Notes: generated by a model not told the origin, from the sequence alone. A stretch of 64,000 nt of DNA from Clostridiaceae bacterium (GCA_902363625.1 CABJAS010000004.1:265701-329700), one strand, 5' to 3'; counted from the stretch's first letter, positions 39,545 to 48,380 are shown. A program made the numbers and translations.

Positions 39545-39944
39545 TGCATTAAATCCTAAAAAGATGCTGAAACGCTTAGTTTCCGTCTTTTTAGGTTTAT
39601 TGATATTAGGCTTCTTTGGGTTTGCTGCTTCTATCAAGATGCAGGAAATGCTGCTTATAAGCCTGCTTTATATGACTGGCTACACTGTGTTTGAATTACT
39701 CTATTTGTTTTTGATTCTCCATCATTTTAAAGATAAAAAAATGACGCTGAATTGGATGATTTTATTAAAAACGATACATTATTTTATAAGTTGGTTTCTT
39801 TTATTGTTAAATTCCTTTATACTAAAGGGAGAAAGTTATATGACTTTACTTGGTACATTACTATTATTTGTAATAGTGGAAATACTGTATATGATCACAA
39901 CGTATCGTAAGGAGGACCCATCATGTCAAAAAAATCAGTATTAG
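39528..39944 (+). CDS. Small integral membrane protein (138 aa), unknown
   Basis: A hydrophobic protein with four predicted membrane helices (about residues 17-33, 40-64, 76-96 and 105-123) and short charged ends. I do not recognise a family. Its start lies 17 bases inside uvrA with no clear Shine-Dalgarno, and its end overlaps hprK by 22 bases, so it depends on coupling within the uvrB-lgt run. Placement directly before hprK-lgt is reminiscent of small membrane proteins accompanying lgt in other Firmicutes, but this link is only inferred. An internal Met (residue 13) could be the true start. Confidence 0.7.
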   Translation: MKIDLDALNPKKMLKRLVSVFLGLLILGFFGFAASIKMQEMLLISLLYMTGYTVFELLYLFLILHHFKDKKMTLNWMILLKTIHYFISWFLLLLNSFILKGESYMTLLGTLLLFVIVEILYMITTYRKEDPSCQKNQY

Positions 39945-40873
39945 TTAAAGTATTAACCGAGCATTATCCAAGTCTTATACAAGCAACCGGAGATGAAACA
40001 TCATTAGACCGTGAGATCTTGGTTCCGGAGATTAACCGTCCCGGTTTTGAATTAGCCGGTTTTTTCCAGCATAGTGATTTTCGCCGTGTTGTCGTATTCG
40101 GGGAAAAGGAAATGGCATTCATTGACCAAATGACAAAAGAAGAACAAGTGACGCGTTTTGAGCGTTTAACCGATGATTTAACACCGGTAATCGTTATCGC
40201 TAAAAACTATCAGTGTCCTCCTATATTAAAAGAGATCGCTGATAAGAAGAACTTTCCAATTATGCTGACAGCACAGACAACCGGACGTTTTTCAGTTGAA
40301 CTATCAGCATTCCTTGATGAAAAGCTGGCACCGGAAACCCTGATGCATGGCGTATTCTTAAATATTTATGGAAAAGGCGTAATCATCAAAGGTGACAGTG
40401 GGATTGGAAAAAGTGAAATTGCTTTGGAATTAGTTAAGAGAGGACATCTTTTAGTAGCGGATGATGCAGTTGAACTTTACCAGATCGGTCAGCAGATCAT
40501 CGGGAAATCTCCTACTGTGCTTCAGAATCTGCTAGAGATCCGTGGAATCGGAGTCATTGATGTTGTTAAGATGTTTGGGGTTGGTGCAGTACTGGAAAAG
40601 GATCAGGTAGATATGATCATTCAATTAGAACGTTGGGTACCAAGCAAAGAATATACTAGAATCGGAATAGAAGATAAACAGGTGGTTGAAGATATTTTAG
40701 GTGTAGAAGTCGATAAATTGGTGGTTCCTGTAACAGGTGGACGTAACATGTCCGTTGTTATTGAAGCGGCAGTAATGAATAAACGTTTGAAAGAATTGGG
40801 CTATGACAGTTCAAAAGAATTTGTCGATCGTATCTTGGCTAATATTGAGAACGGGAAAGGAAGCCAAAACTAA
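39923..40873 (+). CDS. hprK: HPr kinase/phosphorylase
   Basis: A 316-residue bifunctional enzyme that phosphorylates HPr on Ser46 in response to glycolytic intermediates and removes the phosphate under starvation. Ser-P-HPr is the co-effector of CcpA. The P-loop GDSGIGKSE is at about residues 157-165, followed by the conserved LVADDAVEL and LEIRGIGVIDV (the HprK signature). The ATG has AAGGAGG upstream, inside the end of the small membrane gene, and the stop shares TAATG with lgt. A cre-like site further right in this window fits an active CcpA circuit. Confidence 0.96.
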   Translation: MSKKSVLVKVLTEHYPSLIQATGDETSLDREILVPEINRPGFELAGFFQHSDFRRVVVFGEKEMAFIDQMTKEEQVTRFERLTDDLTPVIVIAKNYQCPPILKEIADKKNFPIMLTAQTTGRFSVELSAFLDEKLAPETLMHGVFLNIYGKGVIIKGDSGIGKSEIALELVKRGHLLVADDAVELYQIGQQIIGKSPTVLQNLLEIRGIGVIDVVKMFGVGAVLEKDQVDMIIQLERWVPSKEYTRIGIEDKQVVEDILGVEVDKLVVPVTGGRNMSVVIEAAVMNKRLKELGYDSSKEFVDRILANIENGKGSQN

Positions 40874-41670
40874 TGGCTCTTTTTCCTAGCAGGACAATTT
40901 TCCTGCAATTAGGACCACTGAATATTACCTGGTATGCTGTCTGCATTATGACAGGTGCTTTAATTGCTTATTTATTTTCTAAAAAAAGAATGAGCGATCG
41001 CGGATACAGCGATTTTCCTTTTTCTGACTTTCTGATCAATGTATTGATTATTGGAATTATCGGGGCAAGAATCTGGTATGTTATCTTTACTTTCAATGAA
41101 AGATACATCAGCAACCCGATTGATATCTTTAAGATTTATGAGGGCGGTCTGGCGATTCAAGGTGGTGTCATTGCGGTATTGCCTTATGCTGTCTATTTCA
41201 TGAAAAAACATCATGTGGATATACTAAAGGCAGGAGATGCCATCATGCCAACCGTGTTAATAGCTCAGGCGTTGGGACGCTGGGGAAATTTTGTTAACCA
41301 AGAGGCTTTTGGACAGATCATCACGGAAGCACATATAAATGCACTTCATTTGCCTGAATTTATAAAAAGTGGTATGTATATAAATGGATACTACAGACAG
41401 CCAACATTCCTTTATGAATCGGTATTAAATATTTTAGGATTTATCTTGATTGCTTATGTCATCAGTCGTCTCCTCAAGAAGGACGGATGCCAATTCGCTC
41501 TATATTTCGTGTGGTATGGCATTACTCGTTTTATCGTAGAAGCTTTCAGAAGCGATTCTTTGATGTTGGGATCGATTAAAATGGCACAGTTGACTTCGGT
41601 TGTCTTTGTGATCGTTGGCGTTATTGCAATTATCTATTTATATATGCGAAAGAATAAAGAATCCGTTTAG
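40873..41670 (+). CDS. lgt: Prolipoprotein diacylglyceryl transferase
   Basis: A 265-residue membrane enzyme that transfers diacylglycerol from phosphatidylglycerol to the lipobox Cys of prolipoproteins. Seven membrane segments and the signature ALGRWGNFVNQEAFG are present, as is the early GARIWYVIF. The start shares one base with the hprK stop. Substrates in this window include the lipoproteins at 43342 and 46244. lspA is not in the window. Confidence 0.96.
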   Translation: MALFPSRTIFLQLGPLNITWYAVCIMTGALIAYLFSKKRMSDRGYSDFPFSDFLINVLIIGIIGARIWYVIFTFNERYISNPIDIFKIYEGGLAIQGGVIAVLPYAVYFMKKHHVDILKAGDAIMPTVLIAQALGRWGNFVNQEAFGQIITEAHINALHLPEFIKSGMYINGYYRQPTFLYESVLNILGFILIAYVISRLLKKDGCQFALYFVWYGITRFIVEAFRSDSLMLGSIKMAQLTSVVFVIVGVIAIIYLYMRKNKESV

Positions 41671-41684
41671 AAAAGGAGAACACT

Positions 41685-42599
41685 ATGTACGACTTAATTA
41701 TTATCGGTGCCGGTCCGGCAGGAATGAGTGCCGCAGTATATGCATCACGTTCGGGGTTAAACACATTGATTTTAGATGGCGGAGCCCCTGGCGGAAAATT
41801 AAACTTGACGGCAGAAATCGAAAACTATCCGGGAAAACAAATCGTAGCGGGACCGGAGCTTGCTTATGAGATGTTTGAGCATGCAACCCATTTCGGAGCA
41901 GTTTATGAATATGGAATGGTCAAAGAAATCAAAGATTTAGGTGAGCATAAAGAAGTGATCACCGAAGAAAACACGTATGAAACAAAAGCGGTGCTGATTG
42001 CTACAGGAACCAAAGAAAGAAAAATCGGTATACCTAATGAGGAAGAAATGACAGGACGTGGAGTTTCTTACTGTGCAGTATGTGATGGTGCATTCTTTGG
42101 CGGAGAAGAAGTCGCTGTGATTGGCGGTGGAAATTCAGCCTTGGAAGAAGCGATGTATTTAACTAAATTCGCAAGCAAAGTGCATTTGATCGTTCGTCGT
42201 GATGTATTTAGAGCGGATAAAATCGTTCAGGATAAACTTAAAGAGAATGATAAAATAGAAATTCATTATTTAAAGAAACCTGTTGAAATTGAAGTAGATC
42301 AGGAAAATAATAAAGTCAGCGGTTTGGTATTAGAGGATAGTCAGACAAAAGAGCGCAGCACTTTGAAAGTAACCGGAATCTTCCCATTTGTTGGCGCAGA
42401 TCCAGTGACTGAATTTGCAAAAGGGTTAGATATTTTAGATGAACGCGGATATGTCATTACAAACGAAGATATGGCAACCCATTGTCCTGGTATCTATGCT
42501 GCCGGTGATGTGCGCAAGAAATTCCTTCGTCAAGTTGTTACTGCAACGAATGACGGTGCAATTGCAGCACAGGCGATTAATCGTGACATGTTTGAATAA
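41685..42599 (+). CDS. trxB: Thioredoxin-disulfide reductase
   Basis: A 304-residue FAD/NAD(P)H flavoenzyme that reduces thioredoxin. The FAD-binding GAGPAGMSAA (residues 8-17), the redox pair CAVC (Cys130, Cys133), the NADPH-binding GGGNSALEEA and the C-terminal GIYAAGDVR are all present. Shine-Dalgarno AAAGGAGAA. It closes the hprK-lgt-trxB run and is followed by a terminator. In an anaerobe with a rubrerythrin fusion it also serves oxidative-stress repair. Confidence 0.95.
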   Translation: MYDLIIIGAGPAGMSAAVYASRSGLNTLILDGGAPGGKLNLTAEIENYPGKQIVAGPELAYEMFEHATHFGAVYEYGMVKEIKDLGEHKEVITEENTYETKAVLIATGTKERKIGIPNEEEMTGRGVSYCAVCDGAFFGGEEVAVIGGGNSALEEAMYLTKFASKVHLIVRRDVFRADKIVQDKLKENDKIEIHYLKKPVEIEVDQENNKVSGLVLEDSQTKERSTLKVTGIFPFVGADPVTEFAKGLDILDERGYVITNEDMATHCPGIYAAGDVRKKFLRQVVTATNDGAIAAQAINRDMFE

Positions 42600-42620
42600 G
42601 AGGAGAAATCCTCTTTTTTT
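42597..42620 (+). terminator. Terminator after trxB
   Basis: AAGAGGA-gaaa-TCCTCTT and a T run. Confidence 0.9.
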
Positions 42621-42630
42621 GTTGTGAGGA

Positions 42631-42659
42631 TTTACTTGTCTTTAAGTAAGATTTATAAT
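42631..42659 (+). promoter_or_regulatory. Promoter of the YhfC-type gene
   Basis: TTTACT, 17-bp spacer, TATAAT, 24 bases before ATG 42684. Confidence 0.6.
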
Positions 42660-42683
42660 GTGATTAGGGAAGGGAGAACCATT

Positions 42684-43358
42684 ATGGGAACAATTTGGAT
42701 TTTCTTAACATGCTTTGTCGTGCCGTTTGGTTTGTTAAGCATGTTCGTCAAGAAGAATAAGCGTTGTTTGCTGACTTTTGGAATTGGAGCATTAACGTTT
42801 TTTGTCAGTCAGGTATTATTGCGTATACCATTACTTGAATGGTGGCAGAGCCATGCATCTACGCAAGTATGGATCATAGCCAATTCGTTTTTATATGTTT
42901 TGCTTTTATCTTTTTCTGCCGGATTATTTGAAGAGACCGGAAGATTAGTTAGCTTTAAACTTTTAAAAAAGACAGATACCCTTTATGAAGCGATTGCTTT
43001 TGGTTTAGGGCATGGAGGAATCGAAGCGATTTTACTTGTAGGGGTTCCGGCATTATCACAAACACTTTCATTGGAAAATGCTTTGCTTGCCGGAAGTGAA
43101 CGCATTGCTGCGATATTAGTGCATATTACTTTATCGATTGTCATTTTTATTGGGGTAAAGAAAGGACAGAACCTCCTATATTGGGCTTTAGCGGTTATGC
43201 TGCATGGACTGTTTAATTTAATTCCGCTAATGATTACTTATTTGAGCGGACCATTATTCTTAAGTGAGTGTGTTCTTTTTACTTTGGCGATAGGGTTGTT
43301 TGTAGGCGTTTACTTTTTGATGATAAAGGAGTATATAAAAGATGAAAAAATATTTTAA
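42684..43358 (+). CDS. YhfC family intramembrane metalloprotease-like protein
   Basis: A 224-residue protein with about seven membrane helices and motifs of the YhfC (CAAX-protease-related) family: FEETGR (Glu-Glu-x-x-Arg type), FGLGHGGIEA and a late MLHGLFN, whose His residues would complete a buried zinc site. Relatives cleave prenylated or signal proteins within the membrane; the substrate is unknown. The longer frame starts at 42624 upstream of the -10 box TATAAT (42654-42659), so the ATG at 42684 with GGGAGAA was chosen. It overlaps the following lipoprotein gene by 17 bases. Confidence 0.8.
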   Translation: MGTIWIFLTCFVVPFGLLSMFVKKNKRCLLTFGIGALTFFVSQVLLRIPLLEWWQSHASTQVWIIANSFLYVLLLSFSAGLFEETGRLVSFKLLKKTDTLYEAIAFGLGHGGIEAILLVGVPALSQTLSLENALLAGSERIAAILVHITLSIVIFIGVKKGQNLLYWALAVMLHGLFNLIPLMITYLSGPLFLSECVLFTLAIGLFVGVYFLMIKEYIKDEKIF

Positions 43359-43731
43359 ATGGTTAGTGATTGGATGTTGTTTTGTGGGACTACTGGGATG
43401 TCAGAAAAGCAATGTACCAAAAGAAAGACAAGAAAGCATCAAAGTACTGGCGAATAAAGTGATTGATTCGCTTAATGCCGAAGATTACACTGCAATTTCG
43501 GATATGTCCGATGCGAAACTGAAAGAAATTAATATTGAGCAGGCAACGAGAGATGCTTGGGGACCGGCAATAGGGGAACTGGGAGCATTTGAAGACTACG
43601 GAACATACAGCTATGCTTCAAAAGATGAAAATGTGACGGTTGTGGTAATCTCTAAATATGAAAATAAAAAGGTACAGTTTACGATTACTTTCAATAATAA
43701 GGATGAATTGACAGGACTTTATTTTAAATAA
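43342..43731 (+). CDS. Lipoprotein, DUF3887-like (129 aa)
   Basis: A small lipoprotein. The signal peptide ends in the lipobox GLLGC, with Cys20 as lipid anchor. The mature part (about 109 residues) resembles DUF3887: an N-terminal helix with NKVIDSLNAEDYTAISDMSD, then WGPAIGELGAF and a beta-rich end, a cystatin/NTF2-like small fold. Function of the family is unknown. It begins 17 bases inside the YhfC-type gene behind AAAGGAG, so membrane protease and lipoprotein are produced together and might interact. Terminator follows. Confidence 0.8.
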   Translation: MKKYFKWLVIGCCFVGLLGCQKSNVPKERQESIKVLANKVIDSLNAEDYTAISDMSDAKLKEINIEQATRDAWGPAIGELGAFEDYGTYSYASKDENVTVVVISKYENKKVQFTITFNNKDELTGLYFK

Positions 43732-43734
43732 CAA

Positions 43735-43767
43735 AATCAAGGGAAAATCTCCCTTGGTTTTTTCTAA
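43735..43767 (+). terminator. Terminator after DUF3887-like gene
   Basis: AATCAAGGGA-loop-TCCCTTGGTT then TTTTT. Confidence 0.85.
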
Positions 43768-43841
43768 ATAAATAACTTTTAAAGCGTGAGCTATGGGCGT
43801 ATTAAGCAAAATAGTATATAATACACATATGAGGTGATACT

Positions 43842-44690
43842 ATGGATAGAATACAGTTAGTAATGGTAACCGGATTATCCGGGGCAGGTAAGACAAGCTG
43901 CATGGCAGTGTTTGAAAATTTAGAGTTTCAATGTATCGACAATGCACCCATTGAACTTTTGGAGCAATTTGCGAATTTATTAAAAATATCGAAAGAATAT
44001 ACGAAAGTGGCTTATGCCGTTAAATTAAAAGATGCATTGCAGGCAGCCCGCATCTTATCCAACTTAGATTGGATTGATTTATCCATCCTATTCCTTGATG
44101 CCAATGATGATGTCTTACTGAAACGTTATAAACAATCCCGACGAACGCATCCATTGTTGATCAGTGAAAGAGCCGCTTCTTTACAAGAAGCGATTGAATT
44201 TGAACGTGAACTGGCAAAACCGGTTCTACGTATTTCCAATAAAATCATTGATACCAGCATGATGAAAACCAATAAGCTTCAGCAGTTAATTGAAGATTAC
44301 TATCTGCATAGTGAAACCGATCCATTTAGAATCAGCTTCATTTCTTTTGGTTATAAGCATGGAATTCCTAAGGATTTAGATCTTATGTTTGATGTCCGTT
44401 TTCTTCCTAATCCATTTTATGTTGATGAATTGAGAGAGCAAACCGGAAATGATAAGGCAGTCTATGACTATGTGATGGAAAAGCCGGAAACAAAGGAATT
44501 TATTGAGGTTTTAACCCCTACCTTGGATTACTTGTTTAAAAACTTTGAACAGGAAGGAAGAATGCATTTGGTTGTCGGTATCGGCTGTACAGGCGGGCAG
44601 CACCGTTCCGTAACTTTAACGAACTATTTTGCTGAGCATTACGCAAAGATTTATCAGGTTCATCGTTTGCATCGTGATGCAGATCATTAA
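43842..44690 (+). CDS. rapZ: RNase adapter protein / nucleotide-binding protein RapZ
   Basis: A 282-residue RapZ (YvcJ) protein. Walker A is GLSGAGKTS (residues 11-19); ECIDNAP-like CIDNAPIELL and the C-terminal GIGCTGGQHRSV are family signatures. In E. coli RapZ controls GlmZ RNA and so glucosamine-6-phosphate synthesis; in B. subtilis YvcJ is a nucleotide-binding protein of less clear role. A TATAAT (43817-43822) ends 19 bases before the ATG, with AGGTGATAC as ribosome site. It is followed after 12 bases by whiA; the usual yvcK between them is absent. Confidence 0.95.
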   Translation: MDRIQLVMVTGLSGAGKTSCMAVFENLEFQCIDNAPIELLEQFANLLKISKEYTKVAYAVKLKDALQAARILSNLDWIDLSILFLDANDDVLLKRYKQSRRTHPLLISERAASLQEAIEFERELAKPVLRISNKIIDTSMMKTNKLQQLIEDYYLHSETDPFRISFISFGYKHGIPKDLDLMFDVRFLPNPFYVDELREQTGNDKAVYDYVMEKPETKEFIEVLTPTLDYLFKNFEQEGRMHLVVGIGCTGGQHRSVTLTNYFAEHYAKIYQVHRLHRDADH

Positions 44691-44702
44691 AGGAGGGATT
44701 GG

Positions 44703-45647
44703 ATGATATCTTTTTCAAGAACAGTAAAAGAAGAAATAGTATTTAATGAATTTGAACCTTGTTGTGGGAAAGCGATTCTAGCGGCATTGATTAAAATTAA
44801 TGGTACCTTGTCGCTATCCAATTTAGGATTAACGATTGATATCAGAACAGAAAATGCAAAGATCGCTTCTAAAATTCATAAGCTATTAAAAGAAATATAT
44901 AATCCTCAGATCGAATTTAAGGTACTGAGAAAAATGAAATTAAAAAAAAATAATATTTATGTCGTAAAAGTAAGCAAAGCCAGAGAGATTCTTGATGACT
45001 TAGGTCTCTATGCCGGATTTGGATTAACGGATGTTCCGCAGGGATCAATCACTTCCAAGCAATGCTGTAAGCGTGCCTTTTTAGCCGGAGCTTTTCTGGC
45101 TACCGGCAGTGTCAATCATCCATCAACAGCTAACTATCATTTAGAGATTTCGGTGACGAATGAAGAACTCGCAATATTCATCCAATACCTGATGAATCAG
45201 TTTGAATTAAATGCAAAGGTGATTACGCGCCGCAGCCGTCATATTATCTATTTAAAATCGGCAGAAAAAATCGGTGACTTTCTGGGATTAGTGGGAGCCT
45301 CTTCTTCCTATATGTCTTATGAGAGTATCCGTATTGACCGTGATTTCATCAACAACATCAACCGCTTGGAAAACTGTGAAATTGCCAATGAAGTAAAAAC
45401 GATGAATGCTGCCAATCAGCAGATTCAGGATATTCAAACGATCGAAGAAATGATGGGCTTGGCTCTGCTTGATGAAAAAACCAGACAGATTGCAGAGGTG
45501 CGTTTGGAAAATCCGGATGTTAGCTTAAATGAACTGGCAAGCCTGTATGAAGAAAAGACCGGTTCTAAGATTTCCAAGTCAGGACTGCACCATCGATTTA
45601 AAAAGATCAGCGAAGAGGCCGCAAAGCTGCGTGCAATTCATACATAA
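44703..45647 (+). CDS. whiA: WhiA family DNA-binding protein
   Basis: A 314-residue WhiA: an N-terminal degenerate LAGLIDADG-homing-endonuclease-like fold (CKRAFLAGAFLATGSVNHP) and a C-terminal helix-turn-helix (RLENPDVSLNELASLYEEKTGSKISKSGLHHRFKKI). In Actinobacteria it regulates sporulation; in B. subtilis it affects division and chromosome segregation. Shine-Dalgarno AAAGGAGGG. The stop shares TAATG with the small HTH gene after it. Confidence 0.95.
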   Translation: MISFSRTVKEEIVFNEFEPCCGKAILAALIKINGTLSLSNLGLTIDIRTENAKIASKIHKLLKEIYNPQIEFKVLRKMKLKKNNIYVVKVSKAREILDDLGLYAGFGLTDVPQGSITSKQCCKRAFLAGAFLATGSVNHPSTANYHLEISVTNEELAIFIQYLMNQFELNAKVITRRSRHIIYLKSAEKIGDFLGLVGASSSYMSYESIRIDRDFINNINRLENCEIANEVKTMNAANQQIQDIQTIEEMMGLALLDEKTRQIAEVRLENPDVSLNELASLYEEKTGSKISKSGLHHRFKKISEEAAKLRAIHT

Positions 45648-45865
45648 TGGAAACGATTGAGATATTGTTTGGCAGACGCTTAAGAGAATTGCGAAACATG
45701 CGAAATTGGTCACAGGAAGAACTGGCATTTCGATGCAGTGTATCCAAGAATTATATTTCTGATGTTGAAAGAGGGAAACGAAATGTTTCTTTAAAAGCTA
45801 TAGAAAAGATTGCGAGAGGACTGGAAGTTGAGATTTATGAACTATTTTATCGTAGTTCACAATAA
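45647..45865 (+). CDS. Small XRE-family helix-turn-helix regulator (72 aa)
   Basis: A stand-alone Cro/C1-type HTH domain: LRELRNMRNWSQEELAFRCSVSKNYISDVERGKRNVSLKAIEKIARGL. It has no effector domain. It starts one base inside the whiA stop, so it is translated from the rapZ-whiA transcript. Its targets are unknown; autoregulation of the operon is plausible but unproved. No terminator is visible after it, so transcription may run on into the small membrane gene at 45909. Confidence 0.85.
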   Translation: METIEILFGRRLRELRNMRNWSQEELAFRCSVSKNYISDVERGKRNVSLKAIEKIARGLEVEIYELFYRSSQ

Positions 45866-45908
45866 GTTCAATTAGTCATGTTAGACTTGCCCAAAAGGAT
45901 GTGAAAGT

Positions 45909-46214
45909 ATGCATAATTATCTATATATCGCCGTTATCGTCATCGTACTCATTATGATTTTTAGTTTTTTAATTCAGTTTGCATGGATCCCGATCTTACT
46001 TTATTTACTGTACTGGATCTATAAAAATATAAAATATAGACTTCATGGATCAGATGAAAAAGAGTCTTATTCAAATCGTACTCAATATTATGATTCATAC
46101 GATCAGGAAGATTACAGCAGCAGTTATACGAATCAATCTTCATCACGTCCCAATGGAGCGATTGATGCAGATTATAAAGTGGTAGATGAAGAGGAAACAA
46201 CTCAGCGTCGATAG
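45909..46214 (+). CDS. Small membrane protein with acidic/polar tail (101 aa)
   Basis: Unrecognised. Residues 5-42 are two close hydrophobic segments (YIAVIVIVLIMIFSFLIQF, then WIPILLYLLYWIYKNI). The rest is a soluble tail rich in Tyr, Ser, Asp and Gln with YYDSYDQEDYSSSYTNQSSS, likely disordered. Shine-Dalgarno AAAGGATGTG. It lies between the whiA-HTH pair and the C39 lipoprotein; the spacings (43 and 29 bases) allow one transcript. Confidence 0.65.
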   Translation: MHNYLYIAVIVIVLIMIFSFLIQFAWIPILLYLLYWIYKNIKYRLHGSDEKESYSNRTQYYDSYDQEDYSSSYTNQSSSRPNGAIDADYKVVDEEETTQRR

Positions 46215-46243
46215 ACAACCGGAAAGAACAATGAGGAATAGAT

Positions 46244-47443
46244 ATGAAAAAACGAAAGATATTCATGTCATGTTTTGTTTGTTTACTTTTAGGCGGGTGC
46301 GCAAATAAAGAAGAACAGCCCTTATTAAAAGTAAAGCAAGATGAATTTATCGTGGAATATGGTGAAGCGATCGATTTGGAAGCCGAGCATTATTTAGACT
46401 TAACCAAGTTGGATGACAAACAAAAAGATGAAGTATTATCGAATAGTACCTTATCCGTCGGTATGACTCAACAAGATATGACAACAAAAGAAGATCAGAC
46501 TTATACGAAAGTCGGGACTTACAGTGCCTTGATTACTTATCAAGAGGAGTCCTTGAATTTTAAGATTGAAGTTAAAGATACCGCAGCTCCTAAAATAGAG
46601 GGTCCCGATGAGGTCACTTTGAATGCAGGAGAAACGGCTGATTTTAACGATGTCTTCAGTGCAGTAGATTTAAGTGAGTGTCTGCCGTTGGAGTTTGATC
46701 TTGATCAGGTTGATATAAAACATGCCGGAGACTACATCATGAATGTGACGGCTAAAGATATCTATGAGAATAAGCAAAGCAAGCAGGTAACGGTTCATGT
46801 CATTAAAAAGGAAGAAGAAACTCCTCCGCCACAGAATAATGAACCATCAAGTCCGACAGAAACACCTCCGCCGGTGGAAACGCCGACAGAAAATAAAGTG
46901 GTGAAATTGAATGTTCCCTATTATAATCAAATGGATGTTGGAGCAGTCATGGGCTGCGAAGCGACCTCATTATACATGGGCTTACAGTATAAAGGATATA
47001 CTTCTGTTGATCTAAAAAGCTTTATATCCGATCTGCCTAGATCAGCTGATCCGTTAAGCGGATTTAGCGGAGATCCCTTTGTATTAGACGAGAGTGTGGA
47101 TGCCTATCAGGGGATCTTTCCGACACCACTAGCTGCTTATGGGAATCAGTATGGTTCTTGTAAGAATATCAGTGGAGCTTCAGTTGATGCCATTATAGAG
47201 GAAATCAAAAATGGTAATCCGGTGGTTGCTTATGTTTCCTTGGACTTTGCAAAACCGATTGTTAAAGAATATTCATTTGGCAGTGCGGTTGATAACGGAC
47301 ATGTCGTATTGGTAGTAGGATATGACTTGGATCAAAATGTCTTGTTTATTCAAGATCCTTATCGTCGTGATTTAAAAGAAGTCTCAGTAGACACCTTTAA
47401 GAATGCCTATTCCCCATTAAAATATGCTGTTTCAATACAATAA
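46244..47443 (+). CDS. Lipoprotein with Ig-like domain and C39-family peptidase domain (399 aa)
   Basis: Surface lipoprotein. The lipobox LLLGGC places the anchor at Cys19. Residues 25-195 hold an N-terminal beta domain and a DUF5011-like Ig module (PKIEGPDEVTLNAGE...GDYIMNVTAKDIYENK). A Pro/Thr/Glu-rich linker (about 198-220) leads to a papain-like C39 peptidase domain with GCEATS (catalytic Cys), NGHVVLVVGYD (His) and IQDPY (Asp). Members are secreted cysteine peptidases of unknown substrate. The Ig module resembles those of the NlpC/P60 protein at 22052. GAGGAA precedes the ATG; terminator follows. Confidence 0.85.
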   Translation: MKKRKIFMSCFVCLLLGGCANKEEQPLLKVKQDEFIVEYGEAIDLEAEHYLDLTKLDDKQKDEVLSNSTLSVGMTQQDMTTKEDQTYTKVGTYSALITYQEESLNFKIEVKDTAAPKIEGPDEVTLNAGETADFNDVFSAVDLSECLPLEFDLDQVDIKHAGDYIMNVTAKDIYENKQSKQVTVHVIKKEEETPPPQNNEPSSPTETPPPVETPTENKVVKLNVPYYNQMDVGAVMGCEATSLYMGLQYKGYTSVDLKSFISDLPRSADPLSGFSGDPFVLDESVDAYQGIFPTPLAAYGNQYGSCKNISGASVDAIIEEIKNGNPVVAYVSLDFAKPIVKEYSFGSAVDNGHVVLVVGYDLDQNVLFIQDPYRRDLKEVSVDTFKNAYSPLKYAVSIQ

Positions 47444-47469
47444 TACAGACAGGGCAGCCTGTCTTTTTT
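47443..47469 (+). terminator. Terminator after C39 lipoprotein gene
   Basis: AGACAGG-gcag-CCTGTCT then TTTTT. Confidence 0.9.
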
Positions 47470-47504
47470 ATTTCTTGTTATTATGGAAATATAAGTTGGA
47501 AACC

Positions 47505-47533
47505 TTTTCATTTTTTGTAAATTCATGTATAAT
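47505..47533 (+). promoter_or_regulatory. Promoter of the RpiR-type regulator
   Basis: TTTTCA, 17-bp spacer, TATAAT, 22 bases before the GTG start. Confidence 0.5.
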
Positions 47534-47555
47534 GTCACTGAAAGAGGTGGGATAG

Positions 47556-48356
47556 GTGAAAGGATTATATTATCGGCTCATTATCTATTTAGATACAGCG
47601 GACGAAAGTGATACAAACTATAATATCGCATGGTATATGGTGCATAACTTAGAGAAATTATCGACGATCGGTATCAGTGATTTAGCCAAAGAATGTTATG
47701 TTTCACCTGCGACTATCTCTCGTTTTTGCAGAACGTTGGGATATGATAACTTTGCACATTTAAAACAGGATTGTTCTTATATTAAGCAATTAAAACAGCG
47801 TTCACAGGAGATTACTAAGATTGCTGTAGATTCTATGAAAAGAACACCGGTTAAAGCTTCTGGTGATTATATCGAACAGATCATTCTTTCTTTGCAGAAT
47901 ATGCAGAAAGAATTAGACTGGAAAGCGATTGACAATGTTCTGCGCTATATTAAAGAAGGAAAGAAAGTGGTCTTTTTCGGTTCACAGTTTTCACATAGTG
48001 CGGCGCTGCATCTTCAGGCAGACTTATTAATGCTGGGAAAATTCACGATTGCTTATATTGATTATGAAAAGCAGATTGAAAGTGCGAAGCATTTAGACAG
48101 TGATTCTGTAGCGATCATTATTACGGTAAATGGAAACTTTGTGAAAACGGGATCAAAGGCATTCCACTATATTAAAAAATCAAAATGCAAAGTAGCGATT
48201 ATTACTCAGCAATCAGATCTGGAAATTGCAGAATTTGCCGATGAGGTCATTCAATTAGGAGATCCTCAGTATGGTCATGTAGGGAAGCATACATTACTGA
48301 CCTTGATGGAGCTGATGTCTTCACGCTATCATGCCTTATTTGTACACAATAAATAG
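47556..48356 (+). CDS. MurR/RpiR family transcriptional regulator (266 aa)
   Basis: N-terminal HTH (IGISDLAKECYVSPATISRFCRTLGYDNFAHLKQDC) followed by a SIS sugar-phosphate-binding domain (about residues 120-240; KKVVFFGSQFSHSAALHLQADLL). Such regulators sense phosphosugars and control their catabolism. The start is GTG at 47556 behind AGAGGTGG. It has its own promoter and terminator, so it is not in an operon with the fumarase genes 38 bases downstream of its stop, though it could regulate them. No sugar-catabolic operon is next to it, and its target cannot be named. Confidence 0.87.
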   Translation: MKGLYYRLIIYLDTADESDTNYNIAWYMVHNLEKLSTIGISDLAKECYVSPATISRFCRTLGYDNFAHLKQDCSYIKQLKQRSQEITKIAVDSMKRTPVKASGDYIEQIILSLQNMQKELDWKAIDNVLRYIKEGKKVVFFGSQFSHSAALHLQADLLMLGKFTIAYIDYEKQIESAKHLDSDSVAIIITVNGNFVKTGSKAFHYIKKSKCKVAIITQQSDLEIAEFADEVIQLGDPQYGHVGKHTLLTLMELMSSRYHALFVHNK

Positions 48357-48380
48357 AAGATGAACCATCTTCTTTTTTTA
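48354..48380 (+). terminator. Terminator after RpiR-type regulator
   Basis: AGAAGATG-aacc-ATCTTCT hairpin with T run. Confidence 0.85.

Noticed and set aside
41615..41886. Overlapping frames on both strands at the lgt/trxB junction (61-84 codons)
   Set aside because: They overlap the confidently identified trxB FAD-binding region in other frames.
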